64,000 bases of DNA. Origin: Pseudomonas viridiflava. GTDB taxonomy: Bacteria > Pseudomonadota > Gammaproteobacteria > Pseudomonadales > Pseudomonadaceae. Below are positions 46,970 through 54,703 of this stretch, piece after piece (position 1 is the stretch's first letter; the number at the start of each line of letters is the position of its first letter). The stretch lies in NCBI RefSeq assembly GCF_900602065.1, contig NZ_UWFN01000265.1:496001-560000 (forward strand). The letters are read 5' to 3'. A model generated the notes under the pieces. It was given only the letters and a program-made list of their open reading frames with translations, was not told where the DNA came from and did no database searches. The position numbers and the translations under genes were made by a program.

Positions 46970-47662
46970 TCAATCCTGCGGCAAACGCCACTCAATCGGC
47001 TCCATGCCATTCTGCTCAAGATACTTGTTCGCCCTGCTGAAATGCCCACAACCCAGAAAGCCTTTATAGGCTGACAACGGCGACGGATGCACCGAGGTCA
47101 GCACCAGGTGCTTGGTGGCATCCACCAGTTTCTGTTTGCTCTGCGCATGGGCGCCCCACAGCATGAACACCAGATGCGGCTGCTGGGCGCTGACCGTTTC
47201 AATCACCTTGTCAGTGAAATGTTGCCAGCCTTTGCCTGCATGGGAAGCTGCATTGGCACGCTCGACGGTCAGCGTAGTGTTAAGCATCAACACCCCTTGA
47301 TCGGCCCAGGATTGCAAGTGACCGTGGCGAGGGATATCAATGTTCAGGTCGCGCTTCAACTCTTTATAGATGTTGACCAGCGAAGGGGGTGCAGGCACGC
47401 CCGGCTGGACCGAGAAGCACAAGCCGTGAGCCTGACCGGGGCCGTGATACGGATCCTGGCCCAGTATCACCACCTTGACCTTGTCCAGCGGCGTAGAATT
47501 CAATGCATTGAAGATCAGCGGCCCGGGCGGATAGATTTCCTTGCCTGCCGCGTGCTCCTGACGCAGGAATTCACGCAGTTGGGCCATGTAAGGCTTTTCG
47601 AATTCCTCACGCAGCGCCTGCTTCCAGCTAGGGTCAAGTTTGATACGGTCGTCGCTTGTCAT
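46970..47662 (-). CDS. ung: Uracil-DNA glycosylase
   Basis: 230 residues. The catalytic [18 protein letters not shown] and the later [17 protein letters not shown] loop are intact. It removes uracil from DNA. ATG 47662 follows AGGGTG; a GTG two codons earlier is in frame. Its promoter region overlaps that of the enoyl-CoA hydratase gene. Confidence 0.97.
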   Translation of the reverse strand: MTSDDRIKLDPSWKQALREEFEKPYMAQLREFLRQEHAAGKEIYPPGPLIFNALNSTPLDKVKVVILGQDPYHGPGQAHGLCFSVQPGVPAPPSLVNIYKELKRDLNIDIPRHGHLQSWADQGVLMLNTTLTVERANAASHAGKGWQHFTDKVIETVSAQQPHLVFMLWGAHAQSKQKLVDATKHLVLTSVHPSPLSAYKGFLGCGHFSRANKYLEQNGMEPIEWRLPQD

Positions 47663-47826
47663 GGTCACACCCTGAAATCAATGCGCGGACACTAGGAAAG
47701 CTGGCCGCCAATGTCAAATCAGCTCGTCGCCCCCAGCCTTTTCCTACACTGCACCTCATGCAACTTAACCCGACGCCGGGTAATCACACCTGTGTTGGAC
47801 ACCTGTATTGCCCTCGAGAGGTCACG

Positions 47827-48939
47827 ATGAATCTGCAATTTGAAGAACTTCCGGCTCAGGATGGCGCACGCATCGGCATCGCCACTCTGGACGCCGAGCA
47901 CTCTCTGAATGCGTTGTCACTGCCCATGATCCTCGCCCTGCAGGATCGTCTTGATACTTGGGCCAGCGACGAGAAAATCGTCTGCGTTCTGCTGCGCGGT
48001 AATGGCACAAAGGCCTTCTGTGTCGGTGGCGATGTGCGCTCATTGGTGGATCAATGCCGTGAACATCCTGGGGAAGTCCCGCCGCTGGCTGCCAGTTTCT
48101 TCGCCGCGGAGTATCGCCTCGACTACAGCTTGCACACCTATCCAAAACCACTGATCTGCTGGGGTCACGGCTACGTGCTCGGTGGCGGCATGGGCCTGCT
48201 GCAAGGGGCGAGCACGCGCATTGTGACACCCAGCAGTCGGCTGGCCATGCCGGAAATCAGCATCGGCCTGTTTCCAGACGTTGGCGCCAGTTGGTTCCTG
48301 TCACGCCTGCCCGGCAAGCTTGGGTTATTCCTTGGCCTGACCGGCGCTCACATCAACGCTCGCGACGCGCTCGATCTGTATCTGGCAGACCGCTTCATGC
48401 TTGATGAACAACAAGAGGACCTGATCGAAGGCCTGCAGCAATTGAACTGGCAGGAGCAAACGTCGATTCAGCTCAACAGCCTGCTCAAGGCCCTGCAACA
48501 TGAAGCCATCAGCCAGTTGCCTGAGGCACAGTGGCTACCCCGCCGAGCGCAGATTGATGAACTGCTCGACGTCGGTAACCTGCCCTGCGCCTGGAACGCC
48601 ATCAGCCATTTGCAACACAGCGACGACGCACTCATGGCCCGCGCCGCTAAAAACCTGACACAGGGCTGCCCGCTGACCGCGCATTTGGTGTGGGAACAAA
48701 TCCAGCGCGCCCGCTACATGTCCTTGGCCGAGGTGCTGCAGATGGAATACGCCATCAGCCTGAACTGCTGCCGCCATCCGGAATTCAGCGAGGGCGTGCG
48801 TGCGCGGCTTATCGACAAGGACAACACGCCCCACTGGCATTGGCAGGACGTAGCGACGATTCCGTTGGCGGTGATTGATGCGCACTTCAGCAAGGCGTGG
48901 GAAGGACGGCATCCGTTGGCGGATTTGTCGGGGTACTAA
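47827..48939 (+). CDS. Enoyl-CoA hydratase/isomerase family, HIBCH-like
   Basis: 370 residues from ATG 47827 (GAGAGG upstream). CVGGDVRSLVDQ and HGYVLGGGMGLLQGASTRIV form the oxyanion hole and active site; the long C-terminal part (ECH_2 type) matches 3-hydroxyisobutyryl-CoA hydrolases rather than short hydratases. A valine-degradation role is plausible, but no other gene of that pathway is nearby. It resembles the longer of the two hydratase-like genes near ung in P. aeruginosa. Confidence 0.82.
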   Translation: MNLQFEELPAQDGARIGIATLDAEHSLNALSLPMILALQDRLDTWASDEKIVCVLLRGNGTKAFCVGGDVRSLVDQCREHPGEVPPLAASFFAAEYRLDYSLHTYPKPLICWGHGYVLGGGMGLLQGASTRIVTPSSRLAMPEISIGLFPDVGASWFLSRLPGKLGLFLGLTGAHINARDALDLYLADRFMLDEQQEDLIEGLQQLNWQEQTSIQLNSLLKALQHEAISQLPEAQWLPRRAQIDELLDVGNLPCAWNAISHLQHSDDALMARAAKNLTQGCPLTAHLVWEQIQRARYMSLAEVLQMEYAISLNCCRHPEFSEGVRARLIDKDNTPHWHWQDVATIPLAVIDAHFSKAWEGRHPLADLSGY

Positions 48940-49022
48940 GGCTCTTTCCTGACCGGATGCTCATCGCGGCTTGATTCGATCAGCTTATTCTTCAGAATAC
49001 GAAAAATCGTGGAGCATTAGTG

Positions 49023-49217
49023 ATGCCAGAAGACAAACCGTTCGCAGAGGCTGAGTCTGGAAAGCTCGCAGACCGTGAGGCATACCCCTTAGCTCGTACG
49101 CTATCTGTACGAGACCTTAAAGGGATTGTCCGCAAACCCACAGAGTCAGTGAGCTTGGCTAGTATGAAACCATTACGCCTGAGCGCAGACGCGAAAATCC
49201 CGAACGACAGGCTCTGA
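49023..49217 (+). CDS. Small hypothetical protein, 64 aa
   Basis: ATG 49023 (or GTG 49020) follows GGAG. The product is soluble and charged (MPEDKPFAEAESGKLADREA and so on) with no recognised motif. Codon use is less G+C-rich than neighbouring genes. Real expression is plausible given the ribosome site, but unproven. Confidence 0.45.
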   Translation: MPEDKPFAEAESGKLADREAYPLARTLSVRDLKGIVRKPTESVSLASMKPLRLSADAKIPNDRL

Positions 49218-49281
49218 ATCTTTAGAAGCTGCTATTGCGCAACAACCTGGCCGCATGGCGAGCTGATGTGAGACACAAATC

Positions 49282-49375
49282 CAGTGGGACCGGCTTTAGC
49301 CGGGAAGGCGGTATTTCTGACGCTCCATTTTCATTAACTGAACTGTCCTATTCCCGGCTAAAGCCGGTCCCACTG
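49282..49375. repeat. REP-like inverted pair (CCGGCTTTAGCCGGG type)
   Basis: cagtgggaccggctttagcc and inverted ggctaaagccggtcccactg; its sequence class differs from the other pairs in the window. Confidence 0.75.
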
Positions 49376-49405
49376 AATTGCATAGAATCTGTGGTGGGAT
49401 ATCAC

Positions 49406-49430
49406 AAAAAAGGCGCCCCCTAGGAGCGCC
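49406..49430 (-). terminator. Terminator of the tyrosine/glycine-rich lipoprotein gene
   Basis: On the minus strand a ggcgctcctagggggcgcc stem-loop followed by a T run. Confidence 0.7.
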
Positions 49431-49442
49431 GTTTCGATTCAC

Positions 49443-49946
49443 CTACCGATGCCCGCCTCGACCATCGCCGCCTCGACCGCCTCGACCGTCACCACGTCCA
49501 CCGCCTCTGCCGGGACCGCCGTGGCCTCTGCCATCACCATGACCATCGCCCCACGAAGGACCGGGTCGGCCTGGACGACCGTGATAGTCGTTACGCGGCG
49601 AATTGCGATAACCGGGATTACCGCGGTAGCGGTTATCGCCCCAACCGTAGCCCGGTGGCCGGCCTGGCTGGTAATAGCGCGGGACCGGTGGCGGCGCGTA
49701 GTAGCGTACCGGTGGTGGTGAGTAATAACGCACCGGCGGCGCAGAATAGTAGCGGGGCTGTGGCGCGACATAAATGCGCTGTTCCTGGTAGTAATTGGAA
49801 CGGTAGCCATTGTCGTAGGAATAGATTTCGGTGGCGCCATAGGTGGTCGGCAGCGCCGTCACCCGGGACGAATAGTAGCCTGAGTCTGTGTAGCAACCGG
49901 CGAGACTCAGGGCCAGCAAAACGATGAGCAAGGTTCGTCGATACAT
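49443..49946 (-). CDS. Lipoprotein with Tyr/Pro-rich and Arg/Gly-rich repeats
   Basis: 167 residues from ATG 49946, preceded by AGGAGG. Signal ends LSLAGC, a lipobox. The middle is a tandem of VRYYSPPPVRYYAPPP type units, the C-terminal 60 residues a GRGGGRGDGRGG-like tail. No known domain. It is probably an intrinsically disordered, envelope-anchored protein; the basic tail could bind nucleic acid or polysaccharide, which is a guess. Confidence 0.7.
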   Translation of the reverse strand: MYRRTLLIVLLALSLAGCYTDSGYYSSRVTALPTTYGATEIYSYDNGYRSNYYQEQRIYVAPQPRYYSAPPVRYYSPPPVRYYAPPPVPRYYQPGRPPGYGWGDNRYRGNPGYRNSPRNDYHGRPGRPGPSWGDGHGDGRGHGGPGRGGGRGDGRGGRGGDGRGGHR

Positions 49947-50182
49947 GGCGGCCTCCTGGACCGCGATAGTGCACACACCAGCGACGCTGGTCGGCGCCCG
50001 TCCAAACAGCAACGGACGAAAAATAAGACATTAAAAAGACCGTCCAGTGCCCTGCGCCCCCCGTCACCTGACGAGCTGCCGCCCCATCACAGTGCACCCA
50101 CGCACCATCGCACAGCAAAATCTGGCCATGAATGAGCATCCAGTATCGCTGCCAGTCACGGCATGCGGGCCTTCGCGCGACT
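49947..50182. other. Region upstream of the guanidine operon, possible NtrC half-sites
   Basis: No gene supported. TGCACC at 50093-50098 and gcaccatcgcac at 50102-50113 resemble NtrC half-sites about 100 bases before the sigma-54-like promoter; the match is partial. Confidence 0.3.
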
Positions 50183-50198
50183 TGGCACAACTCTCGCT
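50183..50198 (+). promoter_or_regulatory. Sigma-54-type promoter of the guanidine operon
   Basis: TGGCAC-N5-TCGCT with GG and GC separated by ten bases, as in -24/-12 promoters (one mismatch to TTGC). The transcript would begin near 50209, leaving the whole riboswitch in the leader. Confidence 0.6.
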
Positions 50199-50252
50199 TA
50201 ACAAACCGTGTGCAGGAGTCAACTCAGGTTCGCGGCACCACAATTTGCAATA

Positions 50253-50403
50253 GCTGACTAGGGTTCCGGCTCGCTTCTGGCGAGTGGCTGGTCCGAGAGT
50301 CAGCGACCTCCAGTAGAGGTTACACGGCGGGATAAAAGCCCGGGAGACAGGACACCAGTGGTGTCGCGTTGCTCCTGATCGCCTTTCTTTCGCTACTGGA
50401 GGT
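50253..50403 (+). promoter_or_regulatory. Guanidine-I (ykkC) riboswitch with SD-sequestering platform
   Basis: P1 gctgac/gtcagc (50253-50258, 50299-50304) encloses CTAGGGTTCCG and GGTCCGAGAG. A second stem acctc/gaggt (50306-50310, 50316-50320) is followed by ACACGG and AAAAGCCCGGGAGA, all hallmarks of guanidine-I aptamers. A 6-bp hairpin follows (50351-50365). Bases 50306-50316 are perfectly complementary to 50393-50403, which contain the GGAGG of the first gene. An alternative fold would therefore hide the ribosome site when the aptamer is empty. Confidence 0.93.
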
Positions 50404-50407
50404 AAAC

Positions 50408-51478
50408 ATGCAAAAGTCCCGTCTATTAGGTCTGCTCACCGCAGGCCTCATCGCTGCATCGATCCTCTCCCCGGCACACGCCGCCGTAAAAAAAGAATTC
50501 AACGTTTGCTGGACCATTTATGCCGGCTGGATGCCGTGGGAATACGCAGGCACCCAAGGCATCGTTGATAAATGGGCGAAGAAATACGACATCAAGATTG
50601 ATGTTACCCAGCTCAACGACTACGTCGAATCCATCAACCAATACACCGCTGGCCAGTTCGATGGTTGCACCATGACCAACATGGACGCGCTAACGATCCC
50701 GGCTGCGGGCGGTGTGGAAAGCACCGCACTGGTGGTCAGCGACTTCTCCAATGGTAATGATGGCATCGTCCTCAAAGGGACCGGCAAGAAAGTTGCTGAC
50801 CTCAAAGGCATGGACGTCAATCTGGTCGAACTTTCCGTCTCCCACTACTTGCTGGCCCGCGCGCTGGACAGCGTTGACCTTGCAGAAAAAGACCTGAAAG
50901 TCGTCAACACCTCCGACGCTGATATCTCCGCGGCTTTCAACACTGACGACGTGCAAGCCGTCACCACCTGGAACCCGATGCTGGCCGACATCAAAGCCAA
51001 GCCCGGCGTGACTGAAGTGTTCAACTCCAGCCAGATCCCTGGCGAGATCATGGACATGATGGTGGTCAACACCCAGACCCTGAAAGACAACCCGGCCCTG
51101 GGCAAAGCCCTTACCGGCGCATGGTTTGAAGTGGTCGCACTGATGAACGCGAAAAATGCCCAGAGCAAAGCCGCTCTTGAGCACATGGCCAAAGCTTCAG
51201 GCACCGATCTGGCCGGTTTCCAGGCACAGCTGGACACCACCAAGCTGTTCGCTACGCCCAAAGAAGCGCTTGAGTTCGCCACCAGCAAACAGCTGCCGGA
51301 CACCATGCGCAAAGTCGCCAACTTCTCTTTCGAGCATGGCTTGCTCGGTGAAGGCGCCAAAGACTCCAGCGCTGTGGGCATGACCTTCGCCAATGGGGTG
51401 ACCTCCGGCGACAAGGCCAACCAGAAGCTGCACTTCGATCCGAGCTATGTGCAGATGGCTGCCGACGGCAAGTTGTAA
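50408..51478 (+). CDS. ABC transporter substrate-binding protein, guanidine-associated
   Basis: 356 residues from ATG 50408, preceded by GGAGG. Signal peptide ends SPAHA. It belongs to the NMT1/nitrate-sulfonate type binding proteins (NVCWTIYAGWMPWEY, DGCTMTNMDALTIPA). It lies behind the guanidine riboswitch and in front of guanidine-degrading enzymes, so guanidine or a guanidinylated compound is the expected periplasmic ligand; this is inferred from context. Confidence 0.88.
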   Translation: MQKSRLLGLLTAGLIAASILSPAHAAVKKEFNVCWTIYAGWMPWEYAGTQGIVDKWAKKYDIKIDVTQLNDYVESINQYTAGQFDGCTMTNMDALTIPAAGGVESTALVVSDFSNGNDGIVLKGTGKKVADLKGMDVNLVELSVSHYLLARALDSVDLAEKDLKVVNTSDADISAAFNTDDVQAVTTWNPMLADIKAKPGVTEVFNSSQIPGEIMDMMVVNTQTLKDNPALGKALTGAWFEVVALMNAKNAQSKAALEHMAKASGTDLAGFQAQLDTTKLFATPKEALEFATSKQLPDTMRKVANFSFEHGLLGEGAKDSSAVGMTFANGVTSGDKANQKLHFDPSYVQMAADGKL

Positions 51479-51505
51479 TTCGCGTTCTGCTCAAAGGTCT
51501 TTGCC

Positions 51506-52321
51506 ATGCGCTTGATAAATCGCCGCCCGGATCGCGCCAGCCGCTTGATTCTGGTGCTCCTGCCGTTCGCTTTGCTGCTGTTCGCCTATTTCACGGGCTC
51601 GGCAACACGGCTGACGGAAAATCCCAACGACAAGCTGTTGCCCAGCGCGGTACAGATGGCCGATGCGGTAAAACGCATGGCCTTCACCGAGGACCAACGC
51701 AGCGGCGGCTATCTGCTGTGGCAGGACACTGGTTCCAGCCTGCAGCGTCTGGGAATCGGCCTGGGCATCAGCGCGTTGCTGGGCCTGTGCCTGGGCATTG
51801 CCTCGGGGATCTTGCCGTTATTCGGCGCGCCGTTATCGCCGCTGCTGACGGTGCTGTCGATGGTGCCGCCGCTGGCGATTCTGCCGATCCTGTTCATTGT
51901 CTTCGGGTTAGGCGAACTGTCGAAAGTGATGCTGATCGTGATCGGTATCACGCCGATTCTGGCCCGCGATCTTGAGCAGCGCGCCCGGGAAATTCCCGTC
52001 GAGTTGCTGATCAAGGCGCAAACGTTGGGCGCATCAACCTGGACGCTGATCCTGCGGGTGATCCTGCCGCAGTTGCTGCCGCGTCTGCTGATTGCTCTGC
52101 GACTGGTGCTCGGCTCGGCCTGGTTGTTCCTGATTGCCGCTGAAGCCATCGCCTCCACCGACGGCCTTGGCTATCGGATCTTTCTGGTTCGGCGTTATCT
52201 GGCCATGGATGTGATTCTTCCCTATGTGGTCTGGATCACCCTGCTGGCCTGGCTCATGGATTGGGGCCTCAAGGCGCTGACCCGCAAAGCCTTCCCCTGG
52301 TATGAGGGGGCACGCGGATGA
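51506..52321 (+). CDS. ABC transporter permease, guanidine-associated
   Basis: 271 residues, TauC/SsuC type with about six membrane helices and the EAA-like loop EVPVELLIKAQTLGASTWTLILRVILPQLLPRLL read here as EIPVELLIKAQTLGAS. AAGG precedes the ATG. The stop overlaps the ATPase start by four bases, giving a coupled permease-ATPase pair. Confidence 0.92.
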   Translation: MRLINRRPDRASRLILVLLPFALLLFAYFTGSATRLTENPNDKLLPSAVQMADAVKRMAFTEDQRSGGYLLWQDTGSSLQRLGIGLGISALLGLCLGIASGILPLFGAPLSPLLTVLSMVPPLAILPILFIVFGLGELSKVMLIVIGITPILARDLEQRAREIPVELLIKAQTLGASTWTLILRVILPQLLPRLLIALRLVLGSAWLFLIAAEAIASTDGLGYRIFLVRRYLAMDVILPYVVWITLLAWLMDWGLKALTRKAFPWYEGARG

Positions 52322-53082
52322 GCTTCATTTCAGTCAATAACGTCTGGCAGCAGTACGACGATCTGGTGGTGCTCGAAGGCCTGAATCTGAGCGTCGCCGA
52401 AGGCGAGTTCTGCACACTGGTGGGCGCTTCGGGCTGCGGCAAATCAACCTTTCTGCGCCTGCTATTGGGCCAGGAAGTGGCGAGCAAAGGCACGATCACA
52501 CTGGGCGGCAAGGCACTGGCCAGCGAGCCGGATGCCAGTCGAGGCGTGGTGTTCCAGCGCTATTCGGTGTTCCCGCATCTTTCGGTGCTGGACAACGTAG
52601 CGCTGGGTCTTGAACTGCCTCGTTCGGCATTCCTTGGTCGGTTGTTTGGCACAGCCAAGCGGGAAGCTCGGGAACAGGCTGCGCAACTGCTGCACAAAGT
52701 CGGCCTCGGTCACGCGCTGGATAAATACCCCGCGCAGCTGTCTGGCGGCATGCAACAACGGCTGGCCATCGCTCAAGCGCTGATCATGAAACCTCGGGTG
52801 CTGCTGCTCGACGAGCCGTTCGGCGCCCTCGATCCCGGCATTCGCAAAGACATGCACGCGTTGTTGCTGGAGTTGTGGCGCGAGACCCGACTGACCGTAT
52901 TCATGGTCACTCACGACCTGTCCGAAGGCTTCAACCTCGGCACCCGGCTGTTGGTATTCGACAAAGTGCGCATCGATCCGCACGCCCCCGGCGCTTACGG
53001 CGCGCGCATCACTTACGACATCCCCCTGAACAGCGACCGCCGCGCCGCACGCGCCGCGCTTGATTCGCTGCAACAGGCTTAA
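52318..53082 (+). CDS. ABC transporter ATP-binding protein, guanidine-associated
   Basis: 254 residues, SsuB/TauB type. Walker A GASGCGKST, signature LSGGMQQRLAIAQ and Walker B VLLLDEPFGALD are complete. It energises uptake through the permease encoded just upstream. Confidence 0.94.
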   Translation: MSFISVNNVWQQYDDLVVLEGLNLSVAEGEFCTLVGASGCGKSTFLRLLLGQEVASKGTITLGGKALASEPDASRGVVFQRYSVFPHLSVLDNVALGLELPRSAFLGRLFGTAKREAREQAAQLLHKVGLGHALDKYPAQLSGGMQQRLAIAQALIMKPRVLLLDEPFGALDPGIRKDMHALLLELWRETRLTVFMVTHDLSEGFNLGTRLLVFDKVRIDPHAPGAYGARITYDIPLNSDRRAARAALDSLQQA

Positions 53083-53094
53083 AGGACATTGCTC

Positions 53095-53820
53095 ATGACC
53101 ACATCAAGCACCTTATTCCCCGTATTCGCCGAAGAACTGCTACCCGGTGGCGGCCATCGTTCGTTCATCCTCAAGCGCGGTGAACTACTGCGCCTGACCG
53201 ATTTGAATGGCAATGCCAACGTCAGCCTGACGATGCTCAACGCACACGAAAAAACCGAGCGGCTGAATCTGCCCGACAGCCTCAAGTGCCAACACACCGC
53301 CAAGCTCACCAGCGGTCACTGCCTGTATTCGGACATGGGCCGCGTACTGACGGCGATTACGGCTGACACCTGCGGCTGGAGCGACAGCATCGGCGGCGTG
53401 CTCTGCGCCGATGAAGTCGCGGAAAAATATGGCCAGGGTCGCTATCAGGAGCTGCGCAATGGCTTCTTCCGCAACGGCGTCGACAACCTGCTGGTCGAGC
53501 TGGGCAAGTGGGGTCTAGGGCTGTCCGACCTGCTGATGACCTTGAACCTGTTCAGCCGAGTGAGCGTTGACGACGCGGGCAAGCTGCACTTCGTGCCGAA
53601 CAACTCCAAGGCCGGAGACTACATCGAGCTGTACGCACCAATGGACACGCTGGTGGTGCTCACCGCTCTGCAACACCCCATGGACCCGAACCCGGAATAC
53701 GCGCCACAACCGGTCAAGCTGAGCTGGATGAAAGCCGACGCCAGCGTCGCCGAACACTGCCGCACGTCCCGCCCGGAAAACGAGCGCGGTTTCATCAACA
53801 CCGACCGCCTGTTCGCCTGA
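53095..53820 (+). CDS. Urea-carboxylase-associated protein 1 (carboxyguanidine deiminase subunit)
   Basis: 241 residues from ATG 53095 (AAGGAC upstream; a TTG at 53089 is less likely). DUF1989 family: GGGHRSFILKRGELLRLTDLNGNANVSL and LYSDMGRVLTAITADTCGWSD carry its conserved residues. Paired with the next gene it forms the enzyme (CgdAB) that deiminates carboxyguanidine to allophanate, feeding allophanate hydrolase. Older annotations call it a urea amidolyase-associated protein. Confidence 0.9.
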   Translation: MTTSSTLFPVFAEELLPGGGHRSFILKRGELLRLTDLNGNANVSLTMLNAHEKTERLNLPDSLKCQHTAKLTSGHCLYSDMGRVLTAITADTCGWSDSIGGVLCADEVAEKYGQGRYQELRNGFFRNGVDNLLVELGKWGLGLSDLLMTLNLFSRVSVDDAGKLHFVPNNSKAGDYIELYAPMDTLVVLTALQHPMDPNPEYAPQPVKLSWMKADASVAEHCRTSRPENERGFINTDRLFA

Positions 53821-53831
53821 GGAGCATTGTC

Positions 53832-54452
53832 ATGAGTCTGCATACCAACATCCCGACCACCACTACTCACATCCCGGCAGGCGAGCCGTCGCTGACCGAA
53901 CTCAAGGCCGGGCAAACCCTGCGCATCCTTGATCTGGAAGGCAACCAGGCAATCGATACGCTGTTCTTCAGCCTCGCCAACCCTCGTGAGCGTTATGACG
54001 TACAGCGCACATTGCGCCGTCAAGGCAGCGTTTATCTGACTACGGGCAGCGTGCTGTATTCCAACCTCGGCAAGCCGATGCTGACCATCGTCGATGACAC
54101 CTGCGGTCGCCACGACACCCTCGGTGGTGCCTGCGCACAAGAGAGCAACACCGTGCGTTACGCTCTGGAAAAACGCCACATGCACAGCTGCCGCGATAAC
54201 TACCTGCGGGCCTGTGCCCACGATGGTCGCCTGGGCAAAGGCGACATCGGGCCAAACATCAACTTCTTCATGAACGTGCCGGTCACGGCTGATGGGGGGC
54301 TGACCTTTGAAGACGGTATTTCCGCCCCCGGCAAGTACGTGGAATTGCGCGCCGAAATGGACGTGATCGTGCTGATCTCCAACTGCCCGCAATTGAACAA
54401 CCCGTGCAATGGCTACAACCCGACACCGGCTGAATTGCACGTCTGGAATTGA
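53832..54452 (+). CDS. Urea-carboxylase-associated protein 2 (carboxyguanidine deiminase subunit)
   Basis: 206 residues, second DUF1989 protein, GAGGAGC ribosome site. ILDLEGNQAIDTLFFSLANPRERYD and MLTIVDDTCGRHDTLGGACAQESN are the family core with conserved Cys and His that may hold a metal. It begins 11 bases after its partner, consistent with a heteromeric deiminase. Confidence 0.9.
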   Translation: MSLHTNIPTTTTHIPAGEPSLTELKAGQTLRILDLEGNQAIDTLFFSLANPRERYDVQRTLRRQGSVYLTTGSVLYSNLGKPMLTIVDDTCGRHDTLGGACAQESNTVRYALEKRHMHSCRDNYLRACAHDGRLGKGDIGPNINFFMNVPVTADGGLTFEDGISAPGKYVELRAEMDVIVLISNCPQLNNPCNGYNPTPAELHVWN

Positions 54453-54481
54453 TTACACGGGGCTATGGGATTGCTTAGAAC

Positions 54482-54570
54482 CTGTGGGAGCGGTGCTTGC
54501 CCGCGATAGGCTGGACGCGATCTAAAGGGAACCGCGTCCAGCCTATCGCGGGCAAGCACCGCTCCCACAA
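54482..54570. repeat. REP inverted pair inside the guanidine operon
   Basis: ctgtgggagcggtgcttgcc and inverted ggcaagcaccgctcccaca; the inner arms (gcgataggctggacgcg and its inverse) also pair, forming a very long hairpin between the deiminase and carboxylase genes that could shape downstream expression. Confidence 0.85.
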
Positions 54571-54703
54571 GGGCCGCATTGCAATTCAAGTATTGCAGCA
54601 CCTGAACACACCACGACGGACGACCCTCGTGCAGACACATCAATAGCGGGACGGCCCGCTTCCCAGTTTGAGGTCGAGCTGATCGGCTTCCGGGGTTCAA
54701 GAC

